Assembly: GCA_034359265.1 (NCBI GenBank)
Contig: CP136890.1
Span: forward strand, 89,739,501-89,803,500
DNA from: Canna indica
Taxonomy: Eukaryota; Streptophyta; Magnoliopsida; Zingiberales; Cannaceae
Length of the DNA: 64,000 bases
Direction of reading: 5' to 3'
This document shows, piece by piece, positions 25,364 to 37,845 of the stretch. Made by a program: the position numbers and the translations under genes. Numbering within the stretch: position 1 is the first letter of the stretch; each line of letters begins with the position of its first letter. The notes beneath the pieces were generated by a model that was not told the DNA's origin, searched no databases, and saw only the letters and a list, made by a program, of their open reading frames with translations.

Positions 25364-27345
25364 GTAGATTGTGATTTCACCATCTCTTCTACAATTTATC
25401 TCGATCCTAAAATAGCACTAGAATCGATAGTATCTTCACCTCCTAGGTTCGATGAATCGAACTTTGGTCTTTGGAAGTCTAGGATGTACACCTACATGAA
25501 GACTAGAGATTTTGGTGTGTATAACATGTTAAAATTTGAATACACCTTTCCTAAGATTGACATGCATGATTGGAGCAAACTTAATAAGAAAATATTTCAA
25601 TTTAATAGAGAAGCTATGAATTGCATATTTTGTGTCATACCAAATAGCATTTTTGAAAAAGTCATGCATTGTTCAACGGCTTTTTATTTATGAGCTACTT
25701 TAAATGTTTGGGTAAATACCAAAATATATCTTGAATTTTGGATATTTTCTCATTTTTGACCAAATTCGAAATAATACAAAATTACATCCTGAACTTTGAC
25801 ATTGATCTTAATTATAGCCTCCCGTCATCTCTCCGTCGTCATCCCTGTTAACTGCATGACGTGACATGCTCACGTTGAATAAAATATTATTATTATTTAC
25901 ACATTATTAAAAATAAATAAATAAAATATTGTTTTTTAAAAAAAATCCTTCCACGTGGTAAATAAAGTTTTTTTAAAATAAATATTTTTAAAATATATAT
26001 GTATATATTTTAAATAAATAAATAAAGTTTTTAATTTTTTTAATGATGTGTAAATAATAATAATATTTTATTCCACGTGGCATGCCCACGTCATGCAGTT
26101 AACAGAGAAAACGACGGAGAGATGACGGGAGGCTATAATTGAGATCAATGTCAAAGTTCATGATGTAATTTGGTATTATTTCGAATTTGATCACAAATGA
26201 GAAAATATCCTAAGTTCAGGATGTATTCAGGTATTTACCCTAAATGTTTTATATGAGTATGCCAAAACTGAAGAGATTGGCACTTTTGATGAAGGTGGTG
26301 ATGACAATGATCACTCACCTACTACTAATCTTAATCTTGATGCCCATAGCTTATCTAGTCAAAGGAGTAGCTCCAAGAGCCGAAAAAGAAAGGTAATATG
26401 TCATGCATGCAGGGAGAAGGGGCATGTAAAGAAAAACTGTCCTTCCATGAAGAACAAGGCAAAGAATAGGTCAAACGCTTCGACATCATCATCTTATTTA
26501 AGTGAAGCATCCTCTTGCCATGACTATGAAGTCATATCAAAAGATTGTCTCATGAATGATAACAATGAGGTACACCACTCTCCTTTAGTCGTATTAATGA
26601 TAGCACTAACTCATTTAGCTCTCATGATTTGCTTTGTGATGAATTAATGGATGAGTACAAAAATATGTATGTCTTGCTAATTAAAAAGAATAAGAAAAAT
26701 AAAAGGTTAAAGAAAGAAAATTAGACGCTTAATTATTGCTTGCATAAGTCAAAATTGGAAAATGAAAAATTGAAATCTAGGTCTTTTGAGTCATGTCATG
26801 ATGATATGAAACCTGAGATTAAGGACTTAAAACATAGAAATGATAATTTAAAAAATAAAAATAGCATGTTAAAAACTCAATTGCATGTTATTTAAAAATC
26901 CATGAATGATTTAAAAAGTGAGATTATTTTTTTGAATAAGAAGGTAAATGGACTCAAAATTGTCTCGTCTACTAAGAACACTAGAATGAGAAATGCTTAT
27001 GTAAAGAATCCTAATGTTCATCATCACTCTCATACTAAGCATTCCACCATTAAACCTCATGTTCAAAAGAAGAATGTCTCATTTAAGAATGCTCATGTTC
27101 ATCATAGCTTGCATGTCAAGCATTCTAGTGATAAATCACATGTCCATAGGGAAAATAAAAAGTTTCTGACATTATTTTTGTTGTGGGACATATGGTCATG
27201 CAATTTATGATTGTGCATTTAAGAGGAATCCAAGTGTTGCTAAGATACTTTGGATACCTAGGCCAACTAATCCCCAATGACCCAAAGCTATTTGGGTACC
27301 AAAGCTTTCTTGCTCTATTGTAGGGGGAGCTACCACACAATGGTA
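25364..27345 (+). pseudogene. Copia gag pseudogene, interrupted by a MITE
   Basis: The N-terminal part at 25364-25693 shows the Copia gag pattern RFDESNFGLWKSRMYTYMK. The reading frame then meets the MULE-type MITE at 25710. It resumes after 26249 with a basic linker and a CX2CX4HX4C zinc knuckle, CHACREKGHVKKNC (about 26399-26440). A lysine-rich coiled-coil stretch follows (26640-27000), then a histidine-rich segment and a worn second knuckle, CCGTYGHAIYDC (about 27180-27215), ending near KAIWVPKLS. The central gag helices are missing and several stops are present. It is non-functional. Confidence 0.82.
25710..26240. mobile_element. Fold-back MULE-type MITE inside Copia gag, 9-bp TSD
   Basis: A 531-bp element from GGGTAAATACC to GGTATTTACCC, flanked by the perfect 9-mer TAAATGTTT (25701-25709 and 26241-26249). 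Long inverted arms include TTTGACATTGATCTTAATTA and the CCCGTCATCTCTCCGTCG block with its mirror copy. The centre is AT-rich. It has no coding capacity. It is the same structural type as the ATR-intron element, sharing the GGGTAAAT end, but has a different body. Confidence 0.88.
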
Positions 27346-27574
27346 AAGAAGATTGAAGAATTGAAGTAAACCAATAAGTTAAAGGAAGGATCCATACATG
27401 GTTGCAACTTCAAAGTCTTCATCTAGACTAGATGCCTATGGTAAAATTGTCATCAAATACTTTGGTATCATCTTCTAACCATCATTGATCTACTCGAGTT
27501 GAAGTTTTTGATACTATGCATAATTCGGTTGAGTTTTTCTCGCTCTTGACAAGAGTCTTTTAAAAATAAAAATG

Positions 27575-29864
27575 ATGTCGTTGCTGAAGAGCATCAGCAA
27601 CGGCCGAGCCGTTGCAATGGAGCCGTGGTAGAAAGTCGCGTTGCTGATAACTTAGCAACGGATCAGCAACGGCCGAGCGGCCGTTGCTAACAATATTATC
27701 AGCAACGGTTTTGCCACGGACCCGGAGCCGTTGCTGATAACATTAATAGCAACGGCCGCTGAGTTCGTAGCAACGCCGTTAGTAAAATCCCGTCGCTAAG
27801 CCGTTGCTATAGGTCATCAGCAACGGCTTTCCCACGGACGGCCGTGGGAAAGCCGTTGCTGATGATGTGAACCTGGTAACGAAAAAATTTAAAATTTAAA
27901 ATTTCCATTGATACATTATCTGATACATAACTCACACACCCATACACTCATACACACATTCATTCACACATCACAAATACACCAAGATATACATCAAAAC
28001 AATTATATTTATATTGATAATTATCCACAATAGTATAAAAACTATTCAAATGCAAAATTGAAGTATCAATATCCAAACAAAATAAATTAAACAAGTCCAA
28101 TATCTCAGTAACAAAGTCAATATAAAAAAATCTCACGATGACGATGGAGGATGGTCTGGATCATATGGCGGGGTCTGGAGTGCTTGAGTGTACACCGGCG
28201 TAGACTAACTCGAGGACGATGGATTAGATGATGCCGAAGAGATGCCTGCTTCGGGATGACTTGACATGTTGCGTAGCATAGCTTGTATATCCGCCATCAT
28301 CTGACTCTGGCACTCCATTATCCCAGTCTGACGTGCGACTGTGTCCTCTAGAGTCCTTATTCTAGTACTATGATCATAACTGGATCTAGAGGTGGATGGC
28401 CGCTCACCAACGACCGGAGGGGTCGGTGCCCTAGTACGGCTCACGCATGACCACTATCTGCAAAGCCATATACGCGGCCATGGTCCCAGCCACCTGCGGC
28501 CTCGACCCACGTTGCTGCGTCAAAGTCCTCGGGGGTACCCCCGCGCTGCACCACCGTCTGGCTGTAGGTCTCCTACTCGAGTTTGATTTTTTGTTTAATA
28601 TTTATCATAAAACTTAAATTATAAATATATAATGAATAATTTAAACAAATATATAGTTACCATAATGTATACAGCGCGGTTGTCGATGTACTCCCCCGTC
28701 CCATGTGCTCGACGGTGAGTCTGCTCAAACACCGCCATCGGGGAGGGTCGCTGGACAGTCCCGTCATCCGACACTGTCGTCTACATTTACAAAACAAATA
28801 CATTAATTAGTACACATAGTAACAAATATAATATATAATCAAAAGGTATACTTAATTAGTTAACAATTAAAATAAAAACGTAAGTGCAGTAAAAATAACT
28901 ATATTCTCAAATTATCCAATCAGGGATAATTCAAGAATTGTACGTCGTATAAAAGATCATCTACTTCTTTTACACGAACATACAATCCCCGAACAGATCT
29001 AAGATTTTGCTAAATCATATCGGACTCATCGATGCGTACGTGAAACATATCAACTCGTCAGATGGATGATTATTTTCTAAATGTTTCGAGACGGTTTGAG
29101 TCCATATTGGACAATTCTGACACGAGCTCAAATTCGACGATTCCGGCGCGCGTCCGAAGTGGACAATTTCGAAATTAATCTAAACCCTAAAAATTAATCT
29201 AACAAATTAAATAATTAATCTAAATAATTAATTAACATATAAAAAAAATTAAAATAATATAAATCTACTATTTCCGGCGCCGGAGTCCGGTGCACTCCGG
29301 CGCCGGCGTACAGTGTCCAGACAGAGTGTCCGGACACTGTAAAAGCTCCGGCGGCGGCCATCGGCCGACCGCCGTCGGCCGAAACCCTAAAAATAGGGTT
29401 TCGGTCGGATTTCTCGCCAGCCGCAACGGGGAGAGACGGACGGACGGCGATGATTACCTGAAATTGGCGGTCGAGGACGGACGGCAGCGTCGGCAGCAGC
29501 AGCTCGGCGTCGTCGGCGTCGGCAGCGGCGGCGAGAGGCGGGAGGAGGAGGCTGCGGCGGCAGCAGCGGGAGGAAGAAGGGTCGGGCGCGATCTGTGACC
29601 TATATAAACTTATCAGCAACGGCTGACTCGCCCGTTAGAAAGTCGTTGCTAATAAGTTATCATCAGCAACGGCTCACTTGTCCGTTAGAAAGTCGTTGCT
29701 GATAATTAAAATCATCAGCAACGGCTCGCGTGTCCATTAGAAAGCCGTTGCAGATACAACATATCTGCAACGGCTTGAGCGGTCGTACGAATGCCGTTGC
29801 AAATAGCAACGGCTTGAGCGGCCGTTGCTGATAGCCGTTGCTGAAGACTCAATTTCTAGTAGTG
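27575..29864 (-). mobile_element. CACTA deletion derivative nested in the Copia element, left end lost
   Basis: The right end reads AATTTCTAGTAGTG, the inverse of the CACTA terminus CACTACTAGAAATT. Both subterminal zones are dense in CAGCAACGG and its inverse CCGTTGCTG. It is homologous to the element at 49913-53434: 27590-29200 matches 49960-51240 and 29090-29864 matches 52600-53434, so a middle segment of about 1.3 kb is absent. The first 50 bp, including CACTACTAGAA, are missing, so no 3-bp TSD can be checked. Confidence 0.85.
28140..28780 (-). pseudogene. CACTA-encoded transposase_24-like fragment
   Basis: The minus strand encodes about 79 residues at 28444-28205 with TRIRTLEDTVARQTGIMECQ, a glutamine- and methionine-rich coiled coil followed by a serine-rich tail. 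Another piece lies near 28780-28670 (PMAVFEQTHRRAHGTG). Both match the equivalent, longer frames in the 49.9-53.4 kb element. The core domain seen there is deleted here. Confidence 0.65.
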
Positions 29865-31671
29865 TTCGGATACCTATGTGGCCTGTAATGGGCCTAAGCG
29901 ACCTTGCGGTTCTAAATCGTAGGCTCATTGTGGCCTTTCGGTTTTCAACCAATAGGAAGGGTTGGAGATTATGTTTTCATTAATATTATATTTATGATCT
30001 CTTAAAAAATTATTTTGGATTCATGACAACATATGTTAAAACGAATCTCAAACTAGTTGGCAAAGCGGACTATGAAAATGATACTTGATTTCTCCCTTTG
30101 CTATTTGGTTTGGATTACTTGCTAGTAGATTTGCTTTCATGAAATCTACTTGCAAGTTATGAATGTTAATGGAAGACTAAACTGACATGAAGAAAATTGA
30201 AAGGTAAATAATAAGTTTGGCAAGACTCCAAGAATGAGGTATGAGTTTAAATTTGGCAGAATCTTTATAGAATATTGAATGTTCATGCTCTCATGATGTC
30301 ACTATACTCATGATTATTCTTGAATGCTAAATCTATGAAATTACATGAGTAGATAAAACTTTGATATCTTAAGAAATTTCATGATATTTTGATCGATTGA
30401 AATTTGCTATAAGTTAAAATTCATATCAGAGACTATCATTTTGAGCTAGTAGTTAGAAAACATATTTAGATTTACTCATATTAAATGCTCATGTGTCTAT
30501 ACTTGAAAAATCATGAGTATAAGTTAAGGATTGATAATTAGCAACTTCATAGTAATATGCTTGTCTTTTGAACGAAATGATACTAAGATAAAATTCTTGA
30601 CCAAATGACATTACCTTTGTCTCAAACTTAACATACATGCTTTAAATGATCATATGTTGGTATCTAAAAAATTTGAACAAAATTTGAAATCGTTGGACTA
30701 ATGACTCGTATTTATAAAAATGTCACTAAGAACTTGTAGATTTTCTAGAAAATTATAGAGATATCTTTTTCGAGAGATTCTTGATTTTTTTGGAATCCTC
30801 ATGAAGTCTAGTTCATCTGGAAAAAATTTCATAAAATTTAAACATACACATCTTACAAAAATAATTTTTCTTTAAGGGTTAAAAACTCATGGCAAATCGA
30901 GCTGTCGATCGATGTGCGACCACCCGATCGACTGGCGAACCGAAAACCATCTGGTTCGTCCATTTTTCCGCCAAATTTAGTCCAGACCCCTTGACTCAAG
31001 TTCTTAAGCCCGAAACTAGGGCTTCCTTGCCCATTCAACCGGCTGCTAAACTCTTCTTTCCTTGCTTCTAGGCTTTCTACTTCCTCTCCAAGGTAAAATA
31101 CTTAATCTTTAGCTCTCATTCATAAGTTTGATTCCTCATCTCTTCTTCTCTCAATGTCTTGATTCATCCATAAAAATTATGATTCATAGTTCTTTTTCTT
31201 GGATAATGATTTTCTTTGACTTGTTTACCTCAAAAATAAGTTTTTGGAGAAGAATAATCAAATATCTCATGTTTTCTTTGAATGATTCAACATTTATTTC
31301 GTTTTTTTTACATGACTCAAAAAATAAGTTTTTCTCGCTTTCTCTCATGAGTTATCCTCAACATGTATTTTATCTTTCTTAAAAAATGAGGGATTTTTTA
31401 ATTAGAAAATTTGTTGATTCTTATCTAGCCAAAATAAAAGTTTTTTATAAATGACTCAAATGTATGTGTGCACTTCTATTTTTGGATCTTATCTTCTTCT
31501 TCTTCTTTCTTTCTTTTTTACTCACGTATTGAGATTTAATGTTAAAATCCATTTTTTTAGCAGGTCTTGCATGAATCTATGTCGATCTTAAAAATGCTTC
31601 CTCTCTTTATTTTAAAAGCATGCATCTCTCATCAAAACTAATCATCTACACATCACCCAAATTGTCTTGCA

Positions 31672-32870
31672 GAATGGCACCCAAGACAAAGCTCCCAAGT
31701 CTGCCCGATAACCTTTTGACCTCTTTAGGCAAGAAACAAGCTCCTAGATTTGCAGATAGGGTCATTCTACAGACTCATCCAGTTAACTTAGGTGACCTAG
31801 AATAATTTGACATTAGAAATAAACTTGCTAGCATGGGATGGGTGGAGTTTATAGGAAAGCAAGTACCTGTATGCCACATCCTAATAAAAGCTTTTTTCTC
31901 CAACCTTATGATAGAGAAGGCAAGATACGGTGATGAACTAATTCTTCGATCTGAAATCTTAGGAAAATATATAGTAATCACTGAATCAGTCGACATTAAA
32001 GATGCATTTGAATTTCCTCTATTAGGAATGCCAGTTTATAAGATATCCACACACCGCTTTCATGAGGACTTTCCTACTCATGAAGTTGTATCGACCATCT
32101 GTCCTGAGGATTATCAAGGAATGATCCCTACCCAAAGCATCAAACTTTCAACCACTGCCAGGATTATGCACCTCATCATTTCATATAATATTCTTCCTAG
32201 AGCAGGTCGATCATTATGATGAGGTCACTACTATGAGTTCTAGGGTACTCTTCTTTGCCATGTCTCGCATACTCATAGATGTCCCTGATCTCATCCTTCG
32301 ATATATAGTTGATGTTCATGCCTCCAGAAAATAAGTCTTACCATATGCCTCCCTGATTTCACACTTTATATATGCAGCTGGGGTAAATAAGTCTAGATTT
32401 GAAGTAGAGCCCATACCCAAAGCCATAGATTCATCATCTCTCAACCGCATAAAGATCCTTGAATATCAGCCCGGCAAAAGAATGCGAGGAGAACCTATAG
32501 AGCAGACTGAGCATGACATTGGCATGGAGGAGGGAAAAGCTGGTGGAAGTTCATCATCCGGCACTCCCCTTTCGCGTTTAGGTGATCTGGAGCATCGCTT
32601 TGCTCAGTTTCACATCGACCAGTTAGAATGGAACAAATGAACAAGAGAGCGCCTAGATGAATACGGCCGTCAGATGGACGAGTATGGTACAATGATTGGT
32701 GAGCATGGCCGGCGCATAGATGAGTATATATGGTCAATGTGTTGACCAGTACGGTCAGCAAGTGGACGAATATGGTCGCCGATTTGATGAGATGTATGGT
32801 CGGGTGGATGAGATATGGTAATACTATCAGTCGCATCTACCACCTCCACCTCCACCTGAGGATGACTAGT
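31672..32870 (+). pseudogene. Extra 3' ORF of the Copia element, degenerate
   Basis: Starts MAPKTKLPSLPDNLL. With a few stops it continues through GWVEFIGKQVPVCHILIKAF and a segment ending near 32219. It then runs on in other frames to an acidic coiled-coil tail with repeated EYGRQMDEYG-like units (32620-32790). It lies where SIRE-type elements carry an envelope-like or accessory ORF between pol and the 3' LTR. The fold resembles the 'putative plant transposon protein' family, a family call from memory of its general pattern. Function is unknown. Confidence 0.5.
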
Positions 32871-33270
32871 CTTATTTGATGTTTTGATGGTATTTATCTT
32901 ATGGACTTGTATTTGATGATCGACTTTATATGTATTTGGCAAACTCCTTATCATGATTGACTATTGTTGATGATTAGCAATGTAAGTGGTATTTGATGAT
33001 TGAATGACATGTAGTTTAATGATTGACTATTGTTGATAATTAGTAATGTAAGCGGTATTTTTTTTATACTTGCTATGTTTGATACTTTCTTTTGATGGAT
33101 GACAAAAGGGGGAGAAGTATCATATATAGTATGGCATGATGATAGGGGGAGAGTTAGAAAATATATGTATAACGATAGGGGGAGCACTAAATGTATACAT
33201 CATTTCCTTTAATGCTCTTATGTATCCATTACTTTATCTTGCTCTTTATCGTCAATGGTTTGTCATCATC

Positions 33271-33284
33271 AAAAAGGGGGAGAT
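33271..33284 (+). other. Polypurine tract of the Copia element
   Basis: AAAAAGGGGGAGAT immediately before the TGTTAGG that opens the right LTR. This is the plus-strand priming site and has the form typical of SIRE-like Copia elements. Confidence 0.8.
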
Positions 33285-34363
33285 TGTTAGGTGAAGGTTT
33301 CTTCCTTCATGCTTTATTCTCTTCATGACTATTTTGATGATAACAAACTTATTTAACAAGTTTTTAAAGTATGAAAATTGCAGGATCGATAAAAGATAAG
33401 TCAAGCCTCATGTCTTTCGATCGATCTCCAAAACAGACCAATGCGTGCACTAGAAATGACTTGGATAGCATGGAGAATCTTTTAAAGTTAAAGCACGCTG
33501 AAGAACGAAATCGGAAAACAAAGTGTGAAACGAGAAAGCCAAGATAAAAATTTCCAGCCCAGGTTCGATCGATCGGTCGACCGAATGGTGTTGGAAATCG
33601 GCAGTAGCCTTGTCAATCGACCGACCAATGCCAAAAATTGGCAGAAGGTGCTTCAATTCGGTCGACCGGATTGCGGATCGCTAAAGTCGCGACTCCTTCA
33701 GGTCGACCGAACAGTGTGATTAACTCACAGAGAGCCAGCGATCGCTGGGCGGACGATCGGTCGATCGACCGACGATCGACCGACAAGCGATCGAACGGTG
33801 GAAATATCTAGTTTTTCACCCGTTGAGTTGTCGTTTCATTTAGGGGTTATAAATATCCCTCTTCTAACTTTTTTTTCCTCTCTCTCGGATAATTTGTGAT
33901 GCAAAAAATCTTCAAAGAGTGATTCCTTGCATCCTCCTAGTTTCAAAGTGACAAAATTCAATTAGACCTAGCTCTTGATCCCTCATCACCAAAGAGTTTT
34001 CCTTCAAAGGGTTCGTCAATGGTGCTAGGCTCGGAAAGAAGAGGCGGATGTTTGTGATAAGTTTTTATTCCTGTTCTTGTAATAAAACTTATTTTAATTT
34101 ATTTTTCAATTTGATCATTGTATTCGAATTTGTAAGAAGGCCTAGTGTTAGATCTTGGATGTAAGTGGTTACCTTAGCGTAGAAGATGTAAAACAACTTG
34201 TGTAAACATAGTTTACTAGGATTAGTTGAGGTATCTCTTAATTAGGGTTGAGGTGGAAGAGTACTCTCGGTAATAAGGTGGAAATATTCGGGTGTGGAAG
34301 TGTCTTAGATTGAGAGTGAGACTTTTTTGGTCAAAATTCTTTTTGTAAGGGAATCAATTTAAT
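33285..34363 (+). repeat. Right LTR of the Copia element, 3'-truncated
   Basis: Matches the left LTR from TGTTAGGTGAAGG to about GGGAATCAATTTAAT, after which homology stops; roughly the last 250 bp are missing. Its GGTCGACCG-rich zone (33565-33800) is shorter than in the left copy. The segment between two related TCGACCGA words is absent, consistent with slippage or recombination between short repeats. Confidence 0.87.
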
Positions 34364-35789
34364 AATATTATAAAATAATTTCATTGTCAATTATAATTAA
34401 AATACATTTCTCAACAAAAGCATTGCACGACGAGGACTGCGTGCATAACTGGGGTGTTGGGTCGGCGCAAGGTCAGGGCGCCAAGGGTTGTTTATTTACC
34501 AATTGTAGTTAATTGGTTTATTAAAGTAGTGATTATTAGTGATATTGCAATCAGCTAGCTTGATAAAATAATTAGTCTATATATCATAGGCACGAAGCAC
34601 TAGCTAGTCTAATTAAAAAAATTTAAACTAAAGTCGACGAAAGATACACTCATTAAACTTTATTAATTAAAATACATCCAATGTACTTTCCATGTATGAC
34701 TAACTCGAAGTGTTACACAACTGCTATCTAATTATCTAGTGATGCATCCATATATATCTATTTGTTCAATCTTTTGGTTGCTCATGATCATCTTCGTTTA
34801 TGAAATAAAAGAGAATTAAAATTTGTATTGTATGGATTCATTGGTTAATTAGCATGTAATTGATAGCATTGCAGGTATACTAAAAGATTTTCTAATTAGC
34901 ATGTATTTCGATGCATGCATGGGATATTGGGATTCAGATCCTGATCGAGTTTTCTTGTCCGACTGTTTCCACGCATGTGATACAGATCAGATAAATAATT
35001 GATGAAAATTTAACCATCTCCTTTGACAAGATAAGAAATTTTACTCCAAAAACAAATAATTTTTTTAAGTACTCAATAGATGATCCGTCTCAATAAATTA
35101 TAACTTCTCTTTTATAGGACAAAATTAATCATGGTAAACCTAATTAATTACACATGACTACATATATATATCACACAATCAAAAATATATAATCAAAAGC
35201 ATCAATTAGAATGTTTGCTAGGGGCTTCTTTGAATATGTATATATTGGTGAGGGTTTATTCACCAAATTTACCAAAACTCTGTAAAGGCTTGTTTGGCCA
35301 ATGTTGGAATATTAGGTGTAGAAAAGATAGGGTGGTCCCTAAAATAAAGGGGTTAACCTTTATACTATATAAAGACACAATTGATTGGCATGCATATATA
35401 GAGTGGGGTTTATAGGCTATCAGATCTATGGTCCTTTGTCTTGGGAATGGAATTTGAAAGAAAATAAAGGAATAGTAATTATCTAAGGTAATGAAATTAA
35501 GTACATATTGGTGAATAAAGAAATAGATTATATACATATTGGTGGAGAGTATTTTTAATGCAATTAATCAATCATCTCAAGATTAATATATAGCTAGACG
35601 AATTAATTTGAAGTAATCCACCACTTACAGACTGTGCGATTAATATTGAAATTGCTTGTTGGCAAGTGGTCCAAATCAATCACATTCTCATGCGCATATT
35701 GCAGTACAACATGATCTTAATTAAACTGGAGCTTTCTTAATTAGATGAATTCTAATAATTAGAAGAAGAAAAACTTCACAGAGGAAAAC

Positions 35790-35824
<35 letters not shown>

Positions 35825-35825
35825 G
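35790..35825. repeat. (AT)n-(GA)n compound microsatellite
   Basis: A run of ATAT dinucleotides passes directly into GAGA dinucleotides. Low-complexity intergenic tract. Confidence 0.85.
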
Positions 35826-36150
35826 AGCAAGAAAACCATGCAGGGCGGTGCATGTGAAACTTACTACGGCACACAATATTTTTGTTAGCAAGAGGTCGGA
35901 ATAGTGAATACCGCTAATTCCCCACAGCCTCTAAACCCACTCTTTCTTGCGCGAATCTTTTTGTCTTGTTTCCCCTCTGAATAGTTGCAGATGGAGATAT
36001 GGAAGGGGGAGGAAGAAAGAGGCCACAAAAGGCCACGGCTGGAGACACTGCAGGCTTTTTTTCGCTCTACCAACTTTGGTTTCTGTGTGTATATAGTAAA
36101 AAGGGAGAATGCCTGGGTACATCTACAGCACACACCCACTGAACGAGCAA

Positions 36151-36152
36151 CC

Positions 36153-36189
<37 letters not shown>

Positions 36190-36229
36190 AAAGTATACAA
36201 ATACACATGCAGAGAGAGAGAGAGAGAGA
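36151..36229. repeat. (CT)n and (GA)n microsatellites, closely spaced and complementary
   Basis: A CT run (about 36155-36188) and a GA run (about 36211-36229) are separated by about 25 bp. They are complementary and could form a hairpin. No gene spans them. Confidence 0.85.
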
Positions 36230-37845
36230 AGGTTAATTAAGCCCTTAATTCCGTAAAGGCCGGCTATCTTCGCGTTGGCCTCTTTCTAGGTAGAGAAGGG
36301 GAGAGAGAAAGAGGAGCAAAAGACAAGAGGAAGGAGCCATCATATTCACCGTCAGGACCTGCCAACGCCCAACACCGCCACGTGAACATGTGTCTCCATA
36401 TATGCCGCTCCGGTTCATATATATTTTCATTTTTGATATAATATAATTATTCGGATCGATAAATTCAAATCGAACCAAATCAGCTCTAGCTGTGCAATTC
36501 TGATTCAAGTTCCAACCTCTCGATATATATATATATATGGTCTTGTGAGTTGGGAACACAAACACAACAATCTTACTGCCAGCCCCCTGGCCTACTACTA
36601 ATGGTTGAGTTGACCATTCTGTTCGAGGTAGTGTGTCCTAGTCTGCACCTTGCAATTATATCAACGAGAGAAGACACTTAATTTATTCGAGATGGATATA
36701 ACAAAGTATACATGATGACCCAATCAGAATTCTAATTGAACTGTGCCCGCAGTGACTTGGCTTTTGTCACCGGGCGACAACTGCAATATAATTAGCTGGT
36801 GAGCAAAGCCAAGTATAACTCCAAGGACGATGCTATAATTATGGCGGGCGTGTAAGACTATTTACAGGCTACAGCCTAAGCTATAGTCTTTTAGACGTTT
36901 AACTCGCTGTGACTCCACTCTGTGATTAACGTCGAGAGGTTCAATCCTTGTGTACCAACCAACCAGGTCAGTTACCATTTGAACATCTTCCCTCATTTAT
37001 GTGGAGGTTCATAGTTACAATGAAATGTAGTTTTCTTATACGTTACTCGATTCAAGCATTTGGTACTTGGCATCGCCCCGAAATTAGCACGAGGCACAAC
37101 AAGTACGCGAGTCAGTCATAAGAACATTTAGCAAAAGCCAACAAGACGAGTACGTGATTGCACATATTTACTCCACCTTTGCATCAATGATCAGAATGCT
37201 CTCTGGCCGGGAGAGAGCGGTTTCACATGCACAGTACTCCTTGATTGTGCTCAAGTATTGAGATGTCACACCAAAAGGACCATGATTGATCAATCCATGC
37301 TATGATATATGCTATGCTGCCTCGTATACCAACATGGCCTCCGATTTGAACCAGTAGGTCTCTTCCGCAATCATCGATTTTCCTGTGAGCCCTCTCACCC
37401 CACCTCTGAACAAAGTGTTTGGTGCAAGAGTGGTACAATAAGGTACAAAGATGCCACATGGTGACGCAGCTGACCAGAATAGTCAGTGGCCTCAGGAATC
37501 CTCTCATTGCTTAGCATAAAACATCAGGATTCAGGATAGGCATTTAATGAGACTTAATGCTCCGTTACAGACTTGGCAATTGATGAGAGGGGCTATACTA
37601 CTAAGCAAAACGCCTGACCATATGCAAGTCCAAAAACCTTTTTAAAGCCATATAACACCTCGTAATGTAGCTTGATAAGCTTTTCACAAGCAACACAGTA
37701 ATTTAACCTACTTGTAACCTGTTCTACAAGTCTAAACATGGTCTGCATATTTGATATGCGTTCAAAGAAACAAAACTCACGGAACAAAAGCCATAATTTC
37801 AACAGCACGTCCACTGACAGACCCAGCCTGTGAAGGGCACATGAA

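Larger units (their letters stand above)
23876..34363 (+). mobile_element. SIRE-like Ty1/Copia retrotransposon, pol-deleted, with nested insertions
   Basis: Two direct LTR copies (23876-25344 and 33285-34363) enclose 7.9 kb. A primer-binding site follows the left LTR, and a polypurine tract AAAAAGGGGGAGAT precedes the right one. The interior has gag with zinc knuckles and a degenerate 3' ORF. Protease, integrase and reverse transcriptase were not found. A MULE-type MITE (25710-26240) and a CACTA derivative (about 27575-29864) are inserted. The right LTR has lost its 3' end. Gag style, the GGGGGAGATTGTT junction and the extra 3' ORF point to the SIRE/Maximus lineage. Confidence 0.88.
34364..37845. 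other. Intergenic AT-rich DNA between the Copia element and the SR45a-like gene
   Basis: No gene recognised. It holds simple repeats at 35790-35825 and 36151-36229. The last few hundred bases before 37846 should be 3'UTR of the minus-strand splicing-factor gene. A minus-strand frame at 37507-37223 has no domain. Confidence 0.45.

Noticed and set aside
29215..29619. Opposing 100-134-codon frames
   Set aside because: They lie in the GC-rich subterminal zone of the CACTA derivative and show no domain. The matching zone in the larger CACTA is also non-coding.
37223..37507. 94-codon minus-strand frame below the SR45a stop
   Set aside because: No domain, and it lies in probable 3'UTR or intergenic DNA. 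No splice signal joins it to the upstream frame.
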